In this document: positions 8,401 through 16,954 of the stretch, one piece after another
How positions within the stretch are numbered: position 1 is the first letter of the stretch
How the letters are laid out: the number at the start of each line of letters is the position of its first letter
Source: Microbacterium maritypicum MF109
Lineage (GTDB): Bacteria; Actinomycetota; Actinomycetes; Actinomycetales; Microbacteriaceae
Assembly: GCF_000455825.1 (NCBI RefSeq)
Contig: NZ_ATAO01000195.1
Coordinates: forward strand, 124,001 to 188,000
DNA: 64,000 nucleotides
Reading direction: 5' to 3'
Program-made: the position numbers and the translations under genes
The notes under the pieces: generated by a model
Seen by the model: the letters and a program-made list of their open reading frames with translations, nothing else
Database searches by the model: none
Told to the model about the DNA's origin: nothing

Positions 8401-10691
8401 TCATTCCGGTCGACCCGACGGACCCGGGCAGCCCGACCACACCGGGAACCCCGGTGACGACGCCCCCGTCGACGACGGAGCACCCGGTCGCCACCCCCGG
8501 ATTCACGGTGACCAAGTCGGCCGATCCCGTCACCGGGACGCGCGTCGATCCCGGCAGCGTCATCACCTACACGGTCACCGGCACCAACACGGGTGACACC
8601 GTGCTCGACCCGGCTTCGATCGCCGACGACCTGCGCGGTGCGCTGGCCCACGCGTCGTACAACGACGACGTGACCGCCACCCGCGGGGACGTGAGCGTGG
8701 CTCGCGGGGCCCTGTCCTGGAGCGGAATGCTGCGCCCCGGTCAGGACGTCGTCATCGTCTACTCGGTGACGGTCGATCCGACCGCCGGTGGCGAGACGGT
8801 CGCCAACACGGCGACGGGCACGGCGACTCCGCTGATCCCGACGGACCCGAGCGACCCCGACAGCCCGACGACCCCGGGCACGCCGATCACCCCGCCGCCC
8901 TCGACCACGGAGCACCCGGTCAACGCACCCGGCTTCACGTTCGCCAAGACGGCCGATCCGGCACCGGGCACCGCCGTGGACCCCGGTGACGTGCTCACCT
9001 ACACGCTGACGGCCGTCAACACCGGTCAGACCGCCCTCGACCCGGTCGAGATCACGGATGACCTGTCGAAGGTGCTGCCGTACGCGTCGTACAACTCCGA
9101 TGCCGTGGCCGTGATCGGCGGGCAGCCCGCCGCTGCGGTGTCTGTCGCCGGAGTGAAGCTCCGCTGGTCGGGCGCGCTCGCGGTCGGCCAGACCGTCACC
9201 GTCACGTACTCCGTCACGGTCGGGGCGGACGGCGTGGGGTCCGTGCTCGAGAACAGTGCGACCGCGACCGCGACCCCTCCGGGGGGATCGGTCATCACCC
9301 CGCCGCCCGGCATCACGACGAACGTCGTCAACGTGCCCGGATTCTCGGTGTCGAAGAGCGCCGATCCGGCGGCGGGCACCGCGGTCGACCCCGGCAGTGT
9401 CATCACCTACACGGTGACCGGCGTGAACACCGGCGAGACGATCCTCGACCCGGTCACGATCGTCGACGACCTCTCGGGAGTGGTCTCGCACGCCGACTAC
9501 AACGGCGACGCGACCGCCAGGATCGGCACCACCGCGGCGACCGCCCCTGTGGTGACCGGTGACCGGCTGTCGTGGGATGGTGTCCTCCCCGTCGGTGCGA
9601 CCGTCACGATCACGTACTCCGTGACCGTGCAGGCCGACGCCGGGGGAACGGTCATCGCGAACTCGGTCTCGGGCTCGGCGACCCCGCCGGGAGGTGTGCC
9701 GCCGATCGAGACCCCTCCCGCGACGACGGAGCATCCGGTGAACGAGCCCGGCTTCGAGGTGCGCAAGTCGGCCGACCCCTCCTCGGGAACCCGAGTCGAC
9801 CCCGGCAGCGTCATCACCTACACGGTGACCGGCGTGAACACCGGTGAGACCGCACTGGCGCCTGTGAGCATCAGCGACGACCTGTCGGGCGTGCTCGCCC
9901 ACGCCGCCTACAACGGCGACGCCACCGCGACGGTGGTCGACGGGTCAGCCCCGGCTCCTGTCGTGGACGGCGACGCGCTCACCTGGACGGGCGCTCTCGC
10001 CGTGGGCCAGCGCGTCACGATCACGTACTCGGTCACCGTGAACGGCGACGCGGGCGGTGCGACGATCGCGAACACGGTCTCCGGTACCGCCACCCCGCCG
10101 GGTGGTGCGGTGATCACGCCTCCGCCCGTCACGACGGAGAACCCTGTCGGCACCCCCGGCTTCGCGTTCGTCAAGACCGCCGATCCCGGAACCGGTACGG
10201 CCGTCGCCACGGGAAGCGTCGTCACGTACACGCTCGTCGGCACGAACACCGGCGAGACGGGCCTCGACGAGGTCGTCATCACGGATGATCTCTCCGGAGT
10301 GCTGCGGCACGCCGACCTCCGCGCCGGCGCGACCGCCGTCGTGGGCGACGGCACGGCATCCGCACGCACGGTGGCCGCTCCCACGGTGGAAGGCACGCAG
10401 TTGCGCTGGTCCGGCAGCCTCGCCGAGGGCGAGAGCGTCACGATCACGTATTCCGTGACCGTGCACGCCGACGCCGCCGGAGCGAATCTGCGCAACGTGG
10501 CCGTGGGGACGGCCACGCCTCCCGGTGGCGAGACGATCACTCCGCCGACGAGCGTGACCGAGAACCCGGTGCTCACGCCGCTCGCTCTCACCGGCGGCCT
10601 GCTGGCCCCGTGGGTGCTGGCTCTCGCGATCGCGCTGCTGCTCGGCGGTGCCGTGCTGCTGATCGTGCGTCGTCGCCGGGCGCAGGTCTAG
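5478..10691 (+). CDS. Giant secreted DUF11-repeat protein with LAxTG wall anchor
   Basis: Cell-surface protein of 1737 residues. It has a signal peptide (hydrophobic core then TAAPAAAAD). An N-terminal globular region of about 320 residues begins FLCTPGAVYVQS and resembles the beta-propeller-like modules (DUF6923 type) found in DUF11 proteins. A short region around ALRVQSPAGYQV follows, then nine Ig-like repeats of the DUF11/DUF7507 kind with the recurrent core KSADPxxGTxVxxGxxxTYT. The C-terminus carries PLALTGG, a hydrophobic helix and RRRR, a class E sortase LAxTG signal. The start ATG follows GGGGAG at 6-nt spacing; upstream in-frame starts at 5442 and 5460 lack good ribosome sites. DUF11 arrays are generally stalk or adhesive structures; a ligand cannot be deduced. 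A paralogue lies at 40688. Confidence 0.9.
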   Translation: MAFRVARKDRTSDGLPSERRNRWRGRARKLIGGAVSTALVASSMVFIGGTLTAAPAAAADPFLCTPGAVYVQSATEVREFVVNEQGGAPGEGGTLGATTLGVDHSNNALGISSSGQYAYTVTNAAGSKVLAKHDRVTDVTTRTSFTLNSSVLRGAVHPDTGVYYFASGTINGAINIYAWEENLTPQTYVQVGTLRPTAGSSAFGANGDMAFSASGQLVLVADNFIYSADLPATVTPSTATIEAKQVHDMGAGVQGNGIAFGNLGHIFVSASGGGNRIIEVDLPRGQTVNTTSLGSFAPTDMSSCTFPNTLTLKKDLPAGRHSATDQFALRVQSPAGYQVAQTDATTRGERTGLQPDYAGPVFTNQGDTFRLSEAASGTTDRTRYAESLDCVQVNPNGTTTPVAVTASGEVTQPSGSRGTDVTCTFTNVRLVPGLALRKTSDPADGLAVQAGQRLTYTVEAENTGNTVLDPVQVNDDLSGVLAFAEYQGDVVTKIDGTPVASGAATVTGDDLAWTGALEPGQVLTLTYSVIVDAGVEGERIANSVTASGTPPGTLPPPVTPPVTTEHPVAGFTVAKTSTPAAGTVVEPEQVIEYTVTGTNTGATTLNPASIADDLSGVLAHAAYNSDIATSVAGTPLTTGAATITGDDLAWTGALAPGQAVTITYSVTVDADASGEILKNSVTGTATPTTPKPGDPEGPEVPGEPIVPPTVTTEHPVIGSGFTISKSADPASGTAVSAGDTVTYTITGTNTGDTDLDPARIVDDLSGVLDDAGYNDDVTADRGSVTVTGSTLTWSGEVPRGASVTIRYSVTVDAGVQKALLHNVATGTATPQIPVDPTDPAGPSTPGTPIVPPAVETNHPVVDTGFEVVKSADPASGTAVRAGDTITYTISGVNTGNTTLDPATIVDDLSAVLAHARYGDDATASTGAIALDGTTLTWKGTLAPGARVEITYTVTVDEDATGVLLRNTVTGEGTPLIPVDPTDPGSPTTPGTPVTTPPSTTEHPVATPGFTVTKSADPVTGTRVDPGSVITYTVTGTNTGDTVLDPASIADDLRGALAHASYNDDVTATRGDVSVARGALSWSGMLRPGQDVVIVYSVTVDPTAGGETVANTATGTATPLIPTDPSDPDSPTTPGTPITPPPSTTEHPVNAPGFTFAKTADPAPGTAVDPGDVLTYTLTAVNTGQTALDPVEITDDLSKVLPYASYNSDAVAVIGGQPAAAVSVAGVKLRWSGALAVGQTVTVTYSVTVGADGVGSVLENSATATATPPGGSVITPPPGITTNVVNVPGFSVSKSADPAAGTAVDPGSVITYTVTGVNTGETILDPVTIVDDLSGVVSHADYNGDATARIGTTAATAPVVTGDRLSWDGVLPVGATVTITYSVTVQADAGGTVIANSVSGSATPPGGVPPIETPPATTEHPVNEPGFEVRKSADPSSGTRVDPGSVITYTVTGVNTGETALAPVSISDDLSGVLAHAAYNGDATATVVDGSAPAPVVDGDALTWTGALAVGQRVTITYSVTVNGDAGGATIANTVSGTATPPGGAVITPPPVTTENPVGTPGFAFVKTADPGTGTAVATGSVVTYTLVGTNTGETGLDEVVITDDLSGVLRHADLRAGATAVVGDGTASARTVAAPTVEGTQLRWSGSLAEGESVTITYSVTVHADAAGANLRNVAVGTATPPGGETITPPTSVTENPVLTPLALTGGLLAPWVLALAIALLLGGAVLLIVRRRRAQV
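6770..10575 (+). repeat. Nine tandem DUF11-type repeats inside the giant surface protein
   Basis: Repeat cores begin near 6775, 7191, 7641, 8071, 8502, 8934, 9342, 9753 and 10161. Spacing is 450, 432, 432, 432 bp and then 408, 411, 408 bp. The longer units carry an extra Pro/Asp/Thr linker of the type VDPTDP..TTPGTP, and the shorter ones end in TPPGG..ITPPP. Near-identical blocks such as VDPGSVITYTVTG recur in units 5, 7 and 8, indicating recent duplication or homogenisation. Confidence 0.88.
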
Positions 10692-10702
10692 CGGACACGG
10701 GA

Positions 10703-10738
10703 AAGGCCTCGTCCGTCGCATGCGACGGACGAGGCCTT
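10703..10738. terminator. Bidirectional terminator, 18-bp perfect palindrome
   Basis: AAGGCCTCGTCCGTCGCA is followed directly by its exact reverse complement. It sits in the 70 bp between two convergent genes (surface protein and LuxR regulator), so it can serve both transcripts. Confidence 0.8.
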
Positions 10739-10761
10739 CCGCGTTCCCGCGGGACCGCGGG

Positions 10762-13281
10762 TCACTCCGCGAGCAGGCCGTGGCGCGCCGCCTGCTCCAT
10801 CGCCTCGGCGCGGTTGTGCGCGCCGAGCTTGCGATAGATGCTGCGGAGCTGGGTCTTGAGCGTGTTCTGCGAGACGCGGAGCTCGTCGGCGATCGCCGGC
10901 AGCGGCGCTCCCGACGTCAGGGCGCGCAGCACGATCTGCTCGCGGGATGACAGTCGTGGCCGGGTCGCGAACGACGGCAGCGCCGATCGCAGCGGGAAGG
11001 TCGCCCGACCGGTGGGGTCGAGATCGGATCGCACGGCGCCGAAGTCCTCGGCGCCCAGGAGCACGAGCGGGGTGGTGAGTCCCCGGTCGGTGAGCTGGGC
11101 ATTCAGGGCCTCGCTCGACGGCTGCGCGGCCGCAGCGGACACCCGGTGCAGCGCGGCGCTGTGCACGGCCGCTGCTTCGGCGCGCTCTCGGGCGGTGGAG
11201 GGGCGCAGGCGGGTCTGCCCCAGAAGCCGGACCACGTCGGCGGTCCTGCCGTCGACGAGTGCCAGGCGCGCCCGTTTGAGGACCGTGCCGAAACGGTCGG
11301 GAAGCGTATCCCGCTGCACGATGTTCCTGGCGGTGCTCACATCACCGAGGGCGAGGTGCAGGAGCGTCCTCGGGCGCGACAGGGCGTGGCGCACGTGAGG
11401 CGCACTCGCCTCCTTTCCCCGGAGACGGACGAACGACTCCAGGCGCTCCAGTCCGGCAGCGGCCTCACCCTCGTGCAGAGCGATCCATGCCTCCACGGAG
11501 GCCATCGTCGTCCAGTGCTCGCTCGTCGCCCGGTACGGTTCGAAGAAGCGGATGTGCCGTTTCGCCGCGGCGATGTCGCCGTCCTCGACCGCGAGCATCG
11601 CCTCGGCCACCCGGTAGTAGGTGCCCCGATAGCTGTCGAGGAGCACCGGGTCCCATTCGCCGTCGCGGATGAGACCGACATAGTGACGCGCCTCCGGCAG
11701 ATCCCCGTTCAGGGCGTGGACCCCGGCGAGGAGGCATATCCCGTGGAAGGCGTTGGTGCTCCCGTGCGCCGCGGCCAGGGCGGTGGCCTCCTCCCACAGC
11801 CGGATGGCCTCCTCCTGCTCTCCGCCGTAATAGAGCGAGATGCCCAGATGGGTGCACAGCAGCGGCATGTCGCGGGCGTACTGCTGCCACTGCGATTCGG
11901 GGGTCTCGTGGAACAGCGCCAGTGCGCGCGCCGCCACCTGGGCCGCCCGCTCCGGTCGACCGATGGCTCGCAGCGACGCGCTCTCGGCCGCCCAGATGAA
12001 GATCCGCTCCGTGGCCGAGAGCGTCGTGCGGCGGGCGTTCGCCGCCGCCACCGCCATGCGCAGCAGCTGGAGCCCGCGCTGGCGTCGGAGCCGGTTGGGT
12101 TTGAGGCACATCCCGAGCAGCATGGCCACGAGGGGCTCCCGCTTGAGCCGCGCCACGGGCACATCCCCGAGCAGCTCGACCACCGCATTCCGATCACGGT
12201 GGAGCAGCCGGTTCCATCCCGACATCGTGACGTGCGTCGCGAGGCGCAGGTCGTCGTCCTCCAGGGCGAGGCGGAGTCCCTCGAGCGGGAGCTCGCGGCG
12301 CACCGCACCTTCTGCCGCGATGCGCCGCAGCTGGGGGATCTCGTGCGGAGCGACCCGGCGGAGCTCGCGGCGCAGCATGCCTCGCGTGAGCGGCGTCAGG
12401 GCGAAGGCGCTGCGCCCGTCGGCGGCCCAGCGACCGAAGCCGAACGTCTCGGCCTGGTCCAGGGCTCTGGTGATCTCGGCGTCACCCGTCAGCGCCACCG
12501 CGAGCGGAACGTCGACCGACTCCGTGACGCTGATCCGCAACAGGCCCTGCAGGGTCTGCCGATCGAAGGCGCATTCGGCGAGCCGATCCTGCAGGTAGTC
12601 CTCGATCACGGTGGTGGCGGCGCGCAACGACACCGCGTCCGTTCCGGCGCCGCGGAGGGCCAGCGCACGGATGAGAGCGGGGAACCCTCCCGTCGCTTCG
12701 CGCGTGGCGATGGCCGTGTCTTCGTCGACGTCGAGCGCCCGGCGGATCTCCTCGGCGTCGAACATGAGCTCTTCGGGGGCCAGGAGCGTCGTGTCGATCA
12801 CGAGGTCGAGGCCCTCGCTGTCGAAGGGGCTGGGGCGGTTCGTGGCGACGATCAGGCGGGTCAGCGGGGTGGTGGCGACGGCTCGACACAGTGCGAACAC
12901 GCCCTCGCGGTCGACGGCGGCCGCATCATCGAGCACCACGACCAGTGGACCGTCCACGTCGCACAGACGCGAGGTCACGGCGGCCCAGCCGTCTTCCGCG
13001 GCGGCGGAGTGCGCGGGAGCCGTGCCCGGCAGTACCCGCAGCAGCGCGCGGGCGAGGGCATCGCCGGTCGCGATGGAAGGCGTCACGGTGATCCACACGA
13101 CACGTGAGGTGGTCGCGGCCGCCCAATCGACGAGGGCGGTGGTCTTGCCCGACCCCGATGCCGACCGGACCAGCGTCAACGGCGTCTCGGTCTCGAGCGC
13201 GGCGATCAGTCGTGGACGACTGATGGCGTGCGCCGACACTCGTGGTATGTGTCCGTCCCCCTGCGCGACAAATGCCGACAC
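10762..13281 (-). CDS. MalT-like large LuxR-family regulator (LAL type)
   Basis: Regulator of 839 residues with an N-terminal ATPase module (P-loop SGSGKTT at 42-48, Walker B-like VVLDDA). A long helical TPR-like middle is followed by a C-terminal LuxR helix-turn-helix (LSSREQIVLRAL, then SQNTLKTQLRSIYRKLGA). This MalT architecture is ligand- and ATP-dependent in family members. The chosen GTG at 13281 is preceded by GGGGAGG; an in-frame TTG 22 codons upstream would add a sequence with no obvious role. It is convergent with the giant LAxTG protein. Whether it controls that gene or the following transporter genes cannot be read from the sequence. Confidence 0.88.
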   Translation of the reverse strand: MSAFVAQGDGHIPRVSAHAISRPRLIAALETETPLTLVRSASGSGKTTALVDWAAATTSRVVWITVTPSIATGDALARALLRVLPGTAPAHSAAAEDGWAAVTSRLCDVDGPLVVVLDDAAAVDREGVFALCRAVATTPLTRLIVATNRPSPFDSEGLDLVIDTTLLAPEELMFDAEEIRRALDVDEDTAIATREATGGFPALIRALALRGAGTDAVSLRAATTVIEDYLQDRLAECAFDRQTLQGLLRISVTESVDVPLAVALTGDAEITRALDQAETFGFGRWAADGRSAFALTPLTRGMLRRELRRVAPHEIPQLRRIAAEGAVRRELPLEGLRLALEDDDLRLATHVTMSGWNRLLHRDRNAVVELLGDVPVARLKREPLVAMLLGMCLKPNRLRRQRGLQLLRMAVAAANARRTTLSATERIFIWAAESASLRAIGRPERAAQVAARALALFHETPESQWQQYARDMPLLCTHLGISLYYGGEQEEAIRLWEEATALAAAHGSTNAFHGICLLAGVHALNGDLPEARHYVGLIRDGEWDPVLLDSYRGTYYRVAEAMLAVEDGDIAAAKRHIRFFEPYRATSEHWTTMASVEAWIALHEGEAAAGLERLESFVRLRGKEASAPHVRHALSRPRTLLHLALGDVSTARNIVQRDTLPDRFGTVLKRARLALVDGRTADVVRLLGQTRLRPSTARERAEAAAVHSAALHRVSAAAAQPSSEALNAQLTDRGLTTPLVLLGAEDFGAVRSDLDPTGRATFPLRSALPSFATRPRLSSREQIVLRALTSGAPLPAIADELRVSQNTLKTQLRSIYRKLGAHNRAEAMEQAARHGLLAE

Positions 13282-13413
13282 CGTACCTCCCCAGGTCCCC
13301 ACCCCTACGATATTCCGAAATCTCAGAGGGGCAAGCCAGAGGGGCAAGCCAAGGGGAGGGAGTGCCGGTGATACCCGGGGGAGGGATGCCGGACTCTGCG
13401 CCGTCCGGTCGCG

Positions 13414-14739
13414 TCAGCGGTCGGCCGACCGACGCCACGGAGCCGTGAGCCGTGACCAGAATCTCGGAGTCGACGTGGTCTCGTCGGGCGCGGGCAGGGC
13501 CACGGCGAACTGCACGATCTCTTCCGCACCATGATGCACGACGCGGTACAGCGCGGTGCCGATGAGCACACCGAGGGCGATCGACATGACCGAGACGAGG
13601 GCCGCGACGAAGTCGGTGAGTCCGCCGTCGGTGGCGACCGCCTCGGTGAGTCCGACCAGACCGGCCGCTCCGGGGACGAGCAGCCAGAACGCCGGCAGGA
13701 ACGTGAGCTGCGACGGCGCCCCGTGCCGGAGCCCCGCGATCCAGAAGACGACGGGGGTCATCACGAGCGCGCCGACGAAACCTCCGACCGTGGGGCCGAC
13801 GAACTCGTTGCCTGCCCACTGCCCCGAATACGCGACGACCAGGGCGATCAGCACCCAGCCGAAGGTCGAGGGCGGCGCCGAGAAATGCAGATAGTTGCCG
13901 AGCGCGAAGACGAGGATGCCGATGATCGCCACCCACCACGGCAGGGGGGAGGTGGCCTCCAACGGTTCGTACGATCGCGACTCCACTCCCACCACGGTGC
14001 CGGCGGCGAGGATGCCGAAAGCCAGGAGGGCCAGCTGCACGAAGCCGTAGACCAGGCGGGAGGCGCCGGAGATCATCTGTCCGGCCGCCAGCTCGACCGT
14101 CGCCGTGGTCAGCACGCCGCCGGGGAGGAACGTCACCAGCGGCGCGATGAGAAGACGGATCGGATCGCCGATCTCGATCACCTCGGCCAGGAGGAAGACC
14201 GCCGCCGCACACACGAACGCGGCGGCGATGGGCAGGATCAGCTGGAGCGTCGGCGACCGCACCAGCTTGAGCAGCCCGATACCGAAGCCGAGCACGAACG
14301 CGACGATCACGCCCTGCCAGGTCGGCGCGAGCAGCAGGGCGAGCCCGGTGGTGAGGATGGCGTGACCCAGGGTGCGCGTGAACCAGTCGAGCCGCGGGCG
14401 CATGGCTCCGATCTCGTTCAGCCGTCTGATGCCGTCGAGTGGCGGGATCGCCCCCGTCCGCGCCTGGCCGATCAGTTCGTACAGCGCGGCGATCTGATCG
14501 AAGCGGAAAGAGGCGTTCGTGGCGGAGCGGATCGCGACGCGGGCTTCCTCCGACTCCCCGGTCTCGACGAGGATGATCGTCGGCAGGACGACGAAGTCGG
14601 CGTCACCGCCGCCGTAGGCCTTCGCGACGTCGGTCATCGTGTCGCGGATGCGGTCGACCGATTCGGCCGAGGCGTTCATGCCCTGCGCCAACCCGAGCAG
14701 GAACTGTCGCAGTGCGGTCCGGTCGACGCCGTCGGTCAT
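13414..14739 (-). CDS. ThrE-family threonine/serine exporter-like protein
   Basis: Integral membrane protein of 441 residues. A soluble N-terminal region of about 115 residues contains the family-like segment LAQGMNASAESVDRI (ThrE domain). About ten transmembrane helices follow, including a second ThrE_2-like block with LLAPLVTFLPGG and ATVELAAGQMISGASRLVYG. Family members export threonine and serine, the best-studied being Corynebacterium ThrE. It lies 20 bp downstream of the Dcu-type carrier gene and is probably the last gene of the peptidase E/Dcu operon. That context suggests efflux of amino acids released from peptides; specificity is inferred only. Confidence 0.88.
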   Translation of the reverse strand: MTDGVDRTALRQFLLGLAQGMNASAESVDRIRDTMTDVAKAYGGGDADFVVLPTIILVETGESEEARVAIRSATNASFRFDQIAALYELIGQARTGAIPPLDGIRRLNEIGAMRPRLDWFTRTLGHAILTTGLALLLAPTWQGVIVAFVLGFGIGLLKLVRSPTLQLILPIAAAFVCAAAVFLLAEVIEIGDPIRLLIAPLVTFLPGGVLTTATVELAAGQMISGASRLVYGFVQLALLAFGILAAGTVVGVESRSYEPLEATSPLPWWVAIIGILVFALGNYLHFSAPPSTFGWVLIALVVAYSGQWAGNEFVGPTVGGFVGALVMTPVVFWIAGLRHGAPSQLTFLPAFWLLVPGAAGLVGLTEAVATDGGLTDFVAALVSVMSIALGVLIGTALYRVVHHGAEEIVQFAVALPAPDETTSTPRFWSRLTAPWRRSADR

Positions 14740-14759
14740 GTCGTGGACGACCGCTCAGC

Positions 14760-16115
14760 TCACGTGAACAGGAACGAGAGCGGCACGCCCACGATGATCG
14801 CCACGGCCACGTAGATGAGGTTCGGCAGTTGGAACGAGTGGTCGAAGACGAACTTGCCCATCTTGGTGGTTCCCGTCTGGTCGAACGCCACGGTCGCGAC
14901 CTGGCTGCCGTTGGCCGGCAGCGTGTAGATGCCCATCGCCGCCGGCCAGAGCCCCACCAGGAGCGAGGCGGGCAGGCCGATCGTGATGCCGATCGGCACG
15001 ATCGCGTTCGTGGCGCTCGACTGGCTGGTCGTGAGCATCGCGACCGCGAACAGCGCCAGCGCGAACAGCAGCGCGCCGAGGAAAGCCGAAGACCCGGAGA
15101 CCACCGAGCCGAGTCCGTCGACGATGAGGGTCTGGTTCGCGGCGACGAACGTGTTCGCCAGCCAGGCGATGCCGAAGAGCGCGATGGCGCCGACGATGCC
15201 GGCGGGGAACGTGGGCTGCTTGGGCACGTCGGCCGCCTTCACCTTGCAGAAGACGAAGATCAGGGCGGCGATGATGCCCATCACGACCTCGATGATCACG
15301 GTGACGCTGAGTCGAACCGGGTCGCCGGCGTCGTCGGTGCCGATGACCGGACGCAGATTCTCGAACAGGCCGAAGAGCACGATCACGCCGACGCCGGCCA
15401 GGAACAGCGAGGCGGAGAGGACGGCGGTCGACGGCAGCTTCTTCTCGTGGGCGTCGGTCTCCGGCGGCTTGATCTGGTGGTCGGCCAGGCGCCTCTGGAA
15501 CTCGGGGTCGTCCTCCAGGTCCTTGCCGTGACGCATCATGACGAGTGCGGCGACGAAGAGCCCGACGATCGAGGCCGGCCACATGATGAGCAGCAGCCCG
15601 CCGAGGTCGACTCCCTGAGGGGCGAGCAGCACCACCATCGAGGCGGTGGCTGCGGAGACGGGGGAGCACAGGATGCCGACCTGCGAAGCGACGGCGGAGA
15701 CCGAGAGTGCCCGCTCCGGACGGATCTTCTGCTGATACGAGACGTCGTAGATGACGGGCAGCAACGGGTAAAAGATGTTCCCCGTTCCGGCGCCCACCGT
15801 GAAGAGGAACGACATCGCCGGGGCGAGGAAGACCACGGATCTCGGCCTGCGTCTGATCACCTTCGCCGCGACCGACACCATCCAGTCGATGCCGCCGGCG
15901 GCTTGCATGGTCGATGCGGCGGTGATGACCGTGATGACGATGAAGACCGCATCGACCGGCGCATTGCCCGGCGCCTCGCCGAAGAAGAAGATGAGGACGG
16001 CCACGCCGACCAGCCCCCACACGCCGAGCCCGATCCCGCTCGTGCGGGTGCCCATGTAGATGGCGCCGATGACGACGATCAGCTCGGCGACGAGGATCCA
16101 CACGTTGTCGTTCAT
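14760..16115 (-). CDS. DcuA/DcuB-family C4-dicarboxylate (aspartate) transporter
   Basis: Polytopic carrier of 451 residues with about ten to twelve helices. Family-typical blocks include MQAAGGIDWMV near 67, VGAGTGNIFYPLLPVI near 105 and SQVGILCSPVSAATASMV. In enterobacteria, DcuA/B proteins exchange fumarate, malate, succinate and aspartate. The ATG overlaps the peptidase E stop as ATGA, so the two are co-translated, and a ThrE gene follows after 20 bp. A central cytoplasmic loop (residues about 205-235) is highly charged. Coupling to an aspartyl dipeptidase makes aspartate a likely physiological substrate. Confidence 0.87.
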   Translation of the reverse strand: MNDNVWILVAELIVVIGAIYMGTRTSGIGLGVWGLVGVAVLIFFFGEAPGNAPVDAVFIVITVITAASTMQAAGGIDWMVSVAAKVIRRRPRSVVFLAPAMSFLFTVGAGTGNIFYPLLPVIYDVSYQQKIRPERALSVSAVASQVGILCSPVSAATASMVVLLAPQGVDLGGLLLIMWPASIVGLFVAALVMMRHGKDLEDDPEFQRRLADHQIKPPETDAHEKKLPSTAVLSASLFLAGVGVIVLFGLFENLRPVIGTDDAGDPVRLSVTVIIEVVMGIIAALIFVFCKVKAADVPKQPTFPAGIVGAIALFGIAWLANTFVAANQTLIVDGLGSVVSGSSAFLGALLFALALFAVAMLTTSQSSATNAIVPIGITIGLPASLLVGLWPAAMGIYTLPANGSQVATVAFDQTGTTKMGKFVFDHSFQLPNLIYVAVAIIVGVPLSFLFT

Positions 16116-16852
16116 GACGACGGTCCCTTCACGATCGGGGCGTTCCCGGCGAGCACCGTCGTGGGGAGTTCGGTCTCGACGATCTTGCCGTCGATGGCTT
16201 CGACGCGCAGGGCGAGGGCGTCCTCCACGGGGCTGACCGCGGTCACGAACGTGGAGTTCTCGAAGTGCAGGGACTGGAGGTTGCCGACCGCGTACCCGGT
16301 GGAGAGCTCGCCGCTCAGCAGAGAGGCGTGGAACAGCGGACGGCGCTGGTCCTCGGCGTCGTAGTGCGGGCAGAAGCTGCCGTGCAGGAACCCGAGTCCC
16401 TCGGGAAGGACCTGCAGGGTGGGACCGTAGCTGTCGGTGGTGCCGCCTTCGAACCAGCAGATGCCCCCGGCGCTGCCTCCGGTGAACACCACATTCGAGT
16501 CGGGGTCCTCCCACATCTCGCGCATGATCTCGTCGAGGCCCTGCCGCTTCCACACGTCGAGCATGTTCGCGGTGTTCCCGCCGCCGACGTGGATCACGTC
16601 GAAGCCCTTGACGAAGCCGGCGAGGTCGTCGACCGCGCGGTGGAAGAGCGGCAGGTGGTGTGGCGCGCACCTGTCGGAGTCGTAGGTGGAGTAGAAGCTC
16701 ACGATGTACGCGCTGTCGTCACCCGTGGCCGTGCCGACGAAGAGGACGCGGGGTCGCTCCTTGCCGGTGAGCTCGAGGATGTAATCGTGCGTCGGGTCGT
16801 TCCGACGCTCCATCATGGCCTTCCCGGCCCCTGTTGCCACCACGTGAGACAT
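16112..16852 (-). CDS. Peptidase E-like (S51 family) alpha-aspartyl dipeptidase
   Basis: Cytoplasmic serine peptidase-like protein of 246 residues. The nucleophile elbow is GGSAGGICW (Ser127), preceded by the HVGGGNT loop (89-94), both hallmarks of S51 peptidase E and cyanophycinase relatives. Family peptidase E hydrolyses dipeptides with N-terminal aspartate. The ribosome site GGAGAGGTGGGGGC precedes the ATG. The stop overlaps the Dcu-type carrier start by 4 bp. Pairing an Asp-X dipeptidase with a C4-dicarboxylate/aspartate carrier gives a coherent aspartate-recovery unit. Cyanophycinase-like activity is an alternative, though the length fits peptidase E better. Confidence 0.87.
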   Translation of the reverse strand: MSHVVATGAGKAMMERRNDPTHDYILELTGKERPRVLFVGTATGDDSAYIVSFYSTYDSDRCAPHHLPLFHRAVDDLAGFVKGFDVIHVGGGNTANMLDVWKRQGLDEIMREMWEDPDSNVVFTGGSAGGICWFEGGTTDSYGPTLQVLPEGLGFLHGSFCPHYDAEDQRRPLFHASLLSGELSTGYAVGNLQSLHFENSTFVTAVSPVEDALALRVEAIDGKIVETELPTTVLAGNAPIVKGPSS

Positions 16853-16954
16853 GCCCCCACCTCTCCGACGACTGCGAATGCGCTCAACCTAGCGGGGGCC
16901 TGCGGCGGCGTCCAGAGGCCTTTCGTCCACCGAGGGTGAGGGCGTCCGAGCGGT

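Noticed and set aside
6321..9902. 1193-codon minus-strand frame inside the DUF11 gene
   Set aside because: Arg/Gly/His-rich antisense shadow of the repeat array; its apparent repeats only reflect the DUF11 units.
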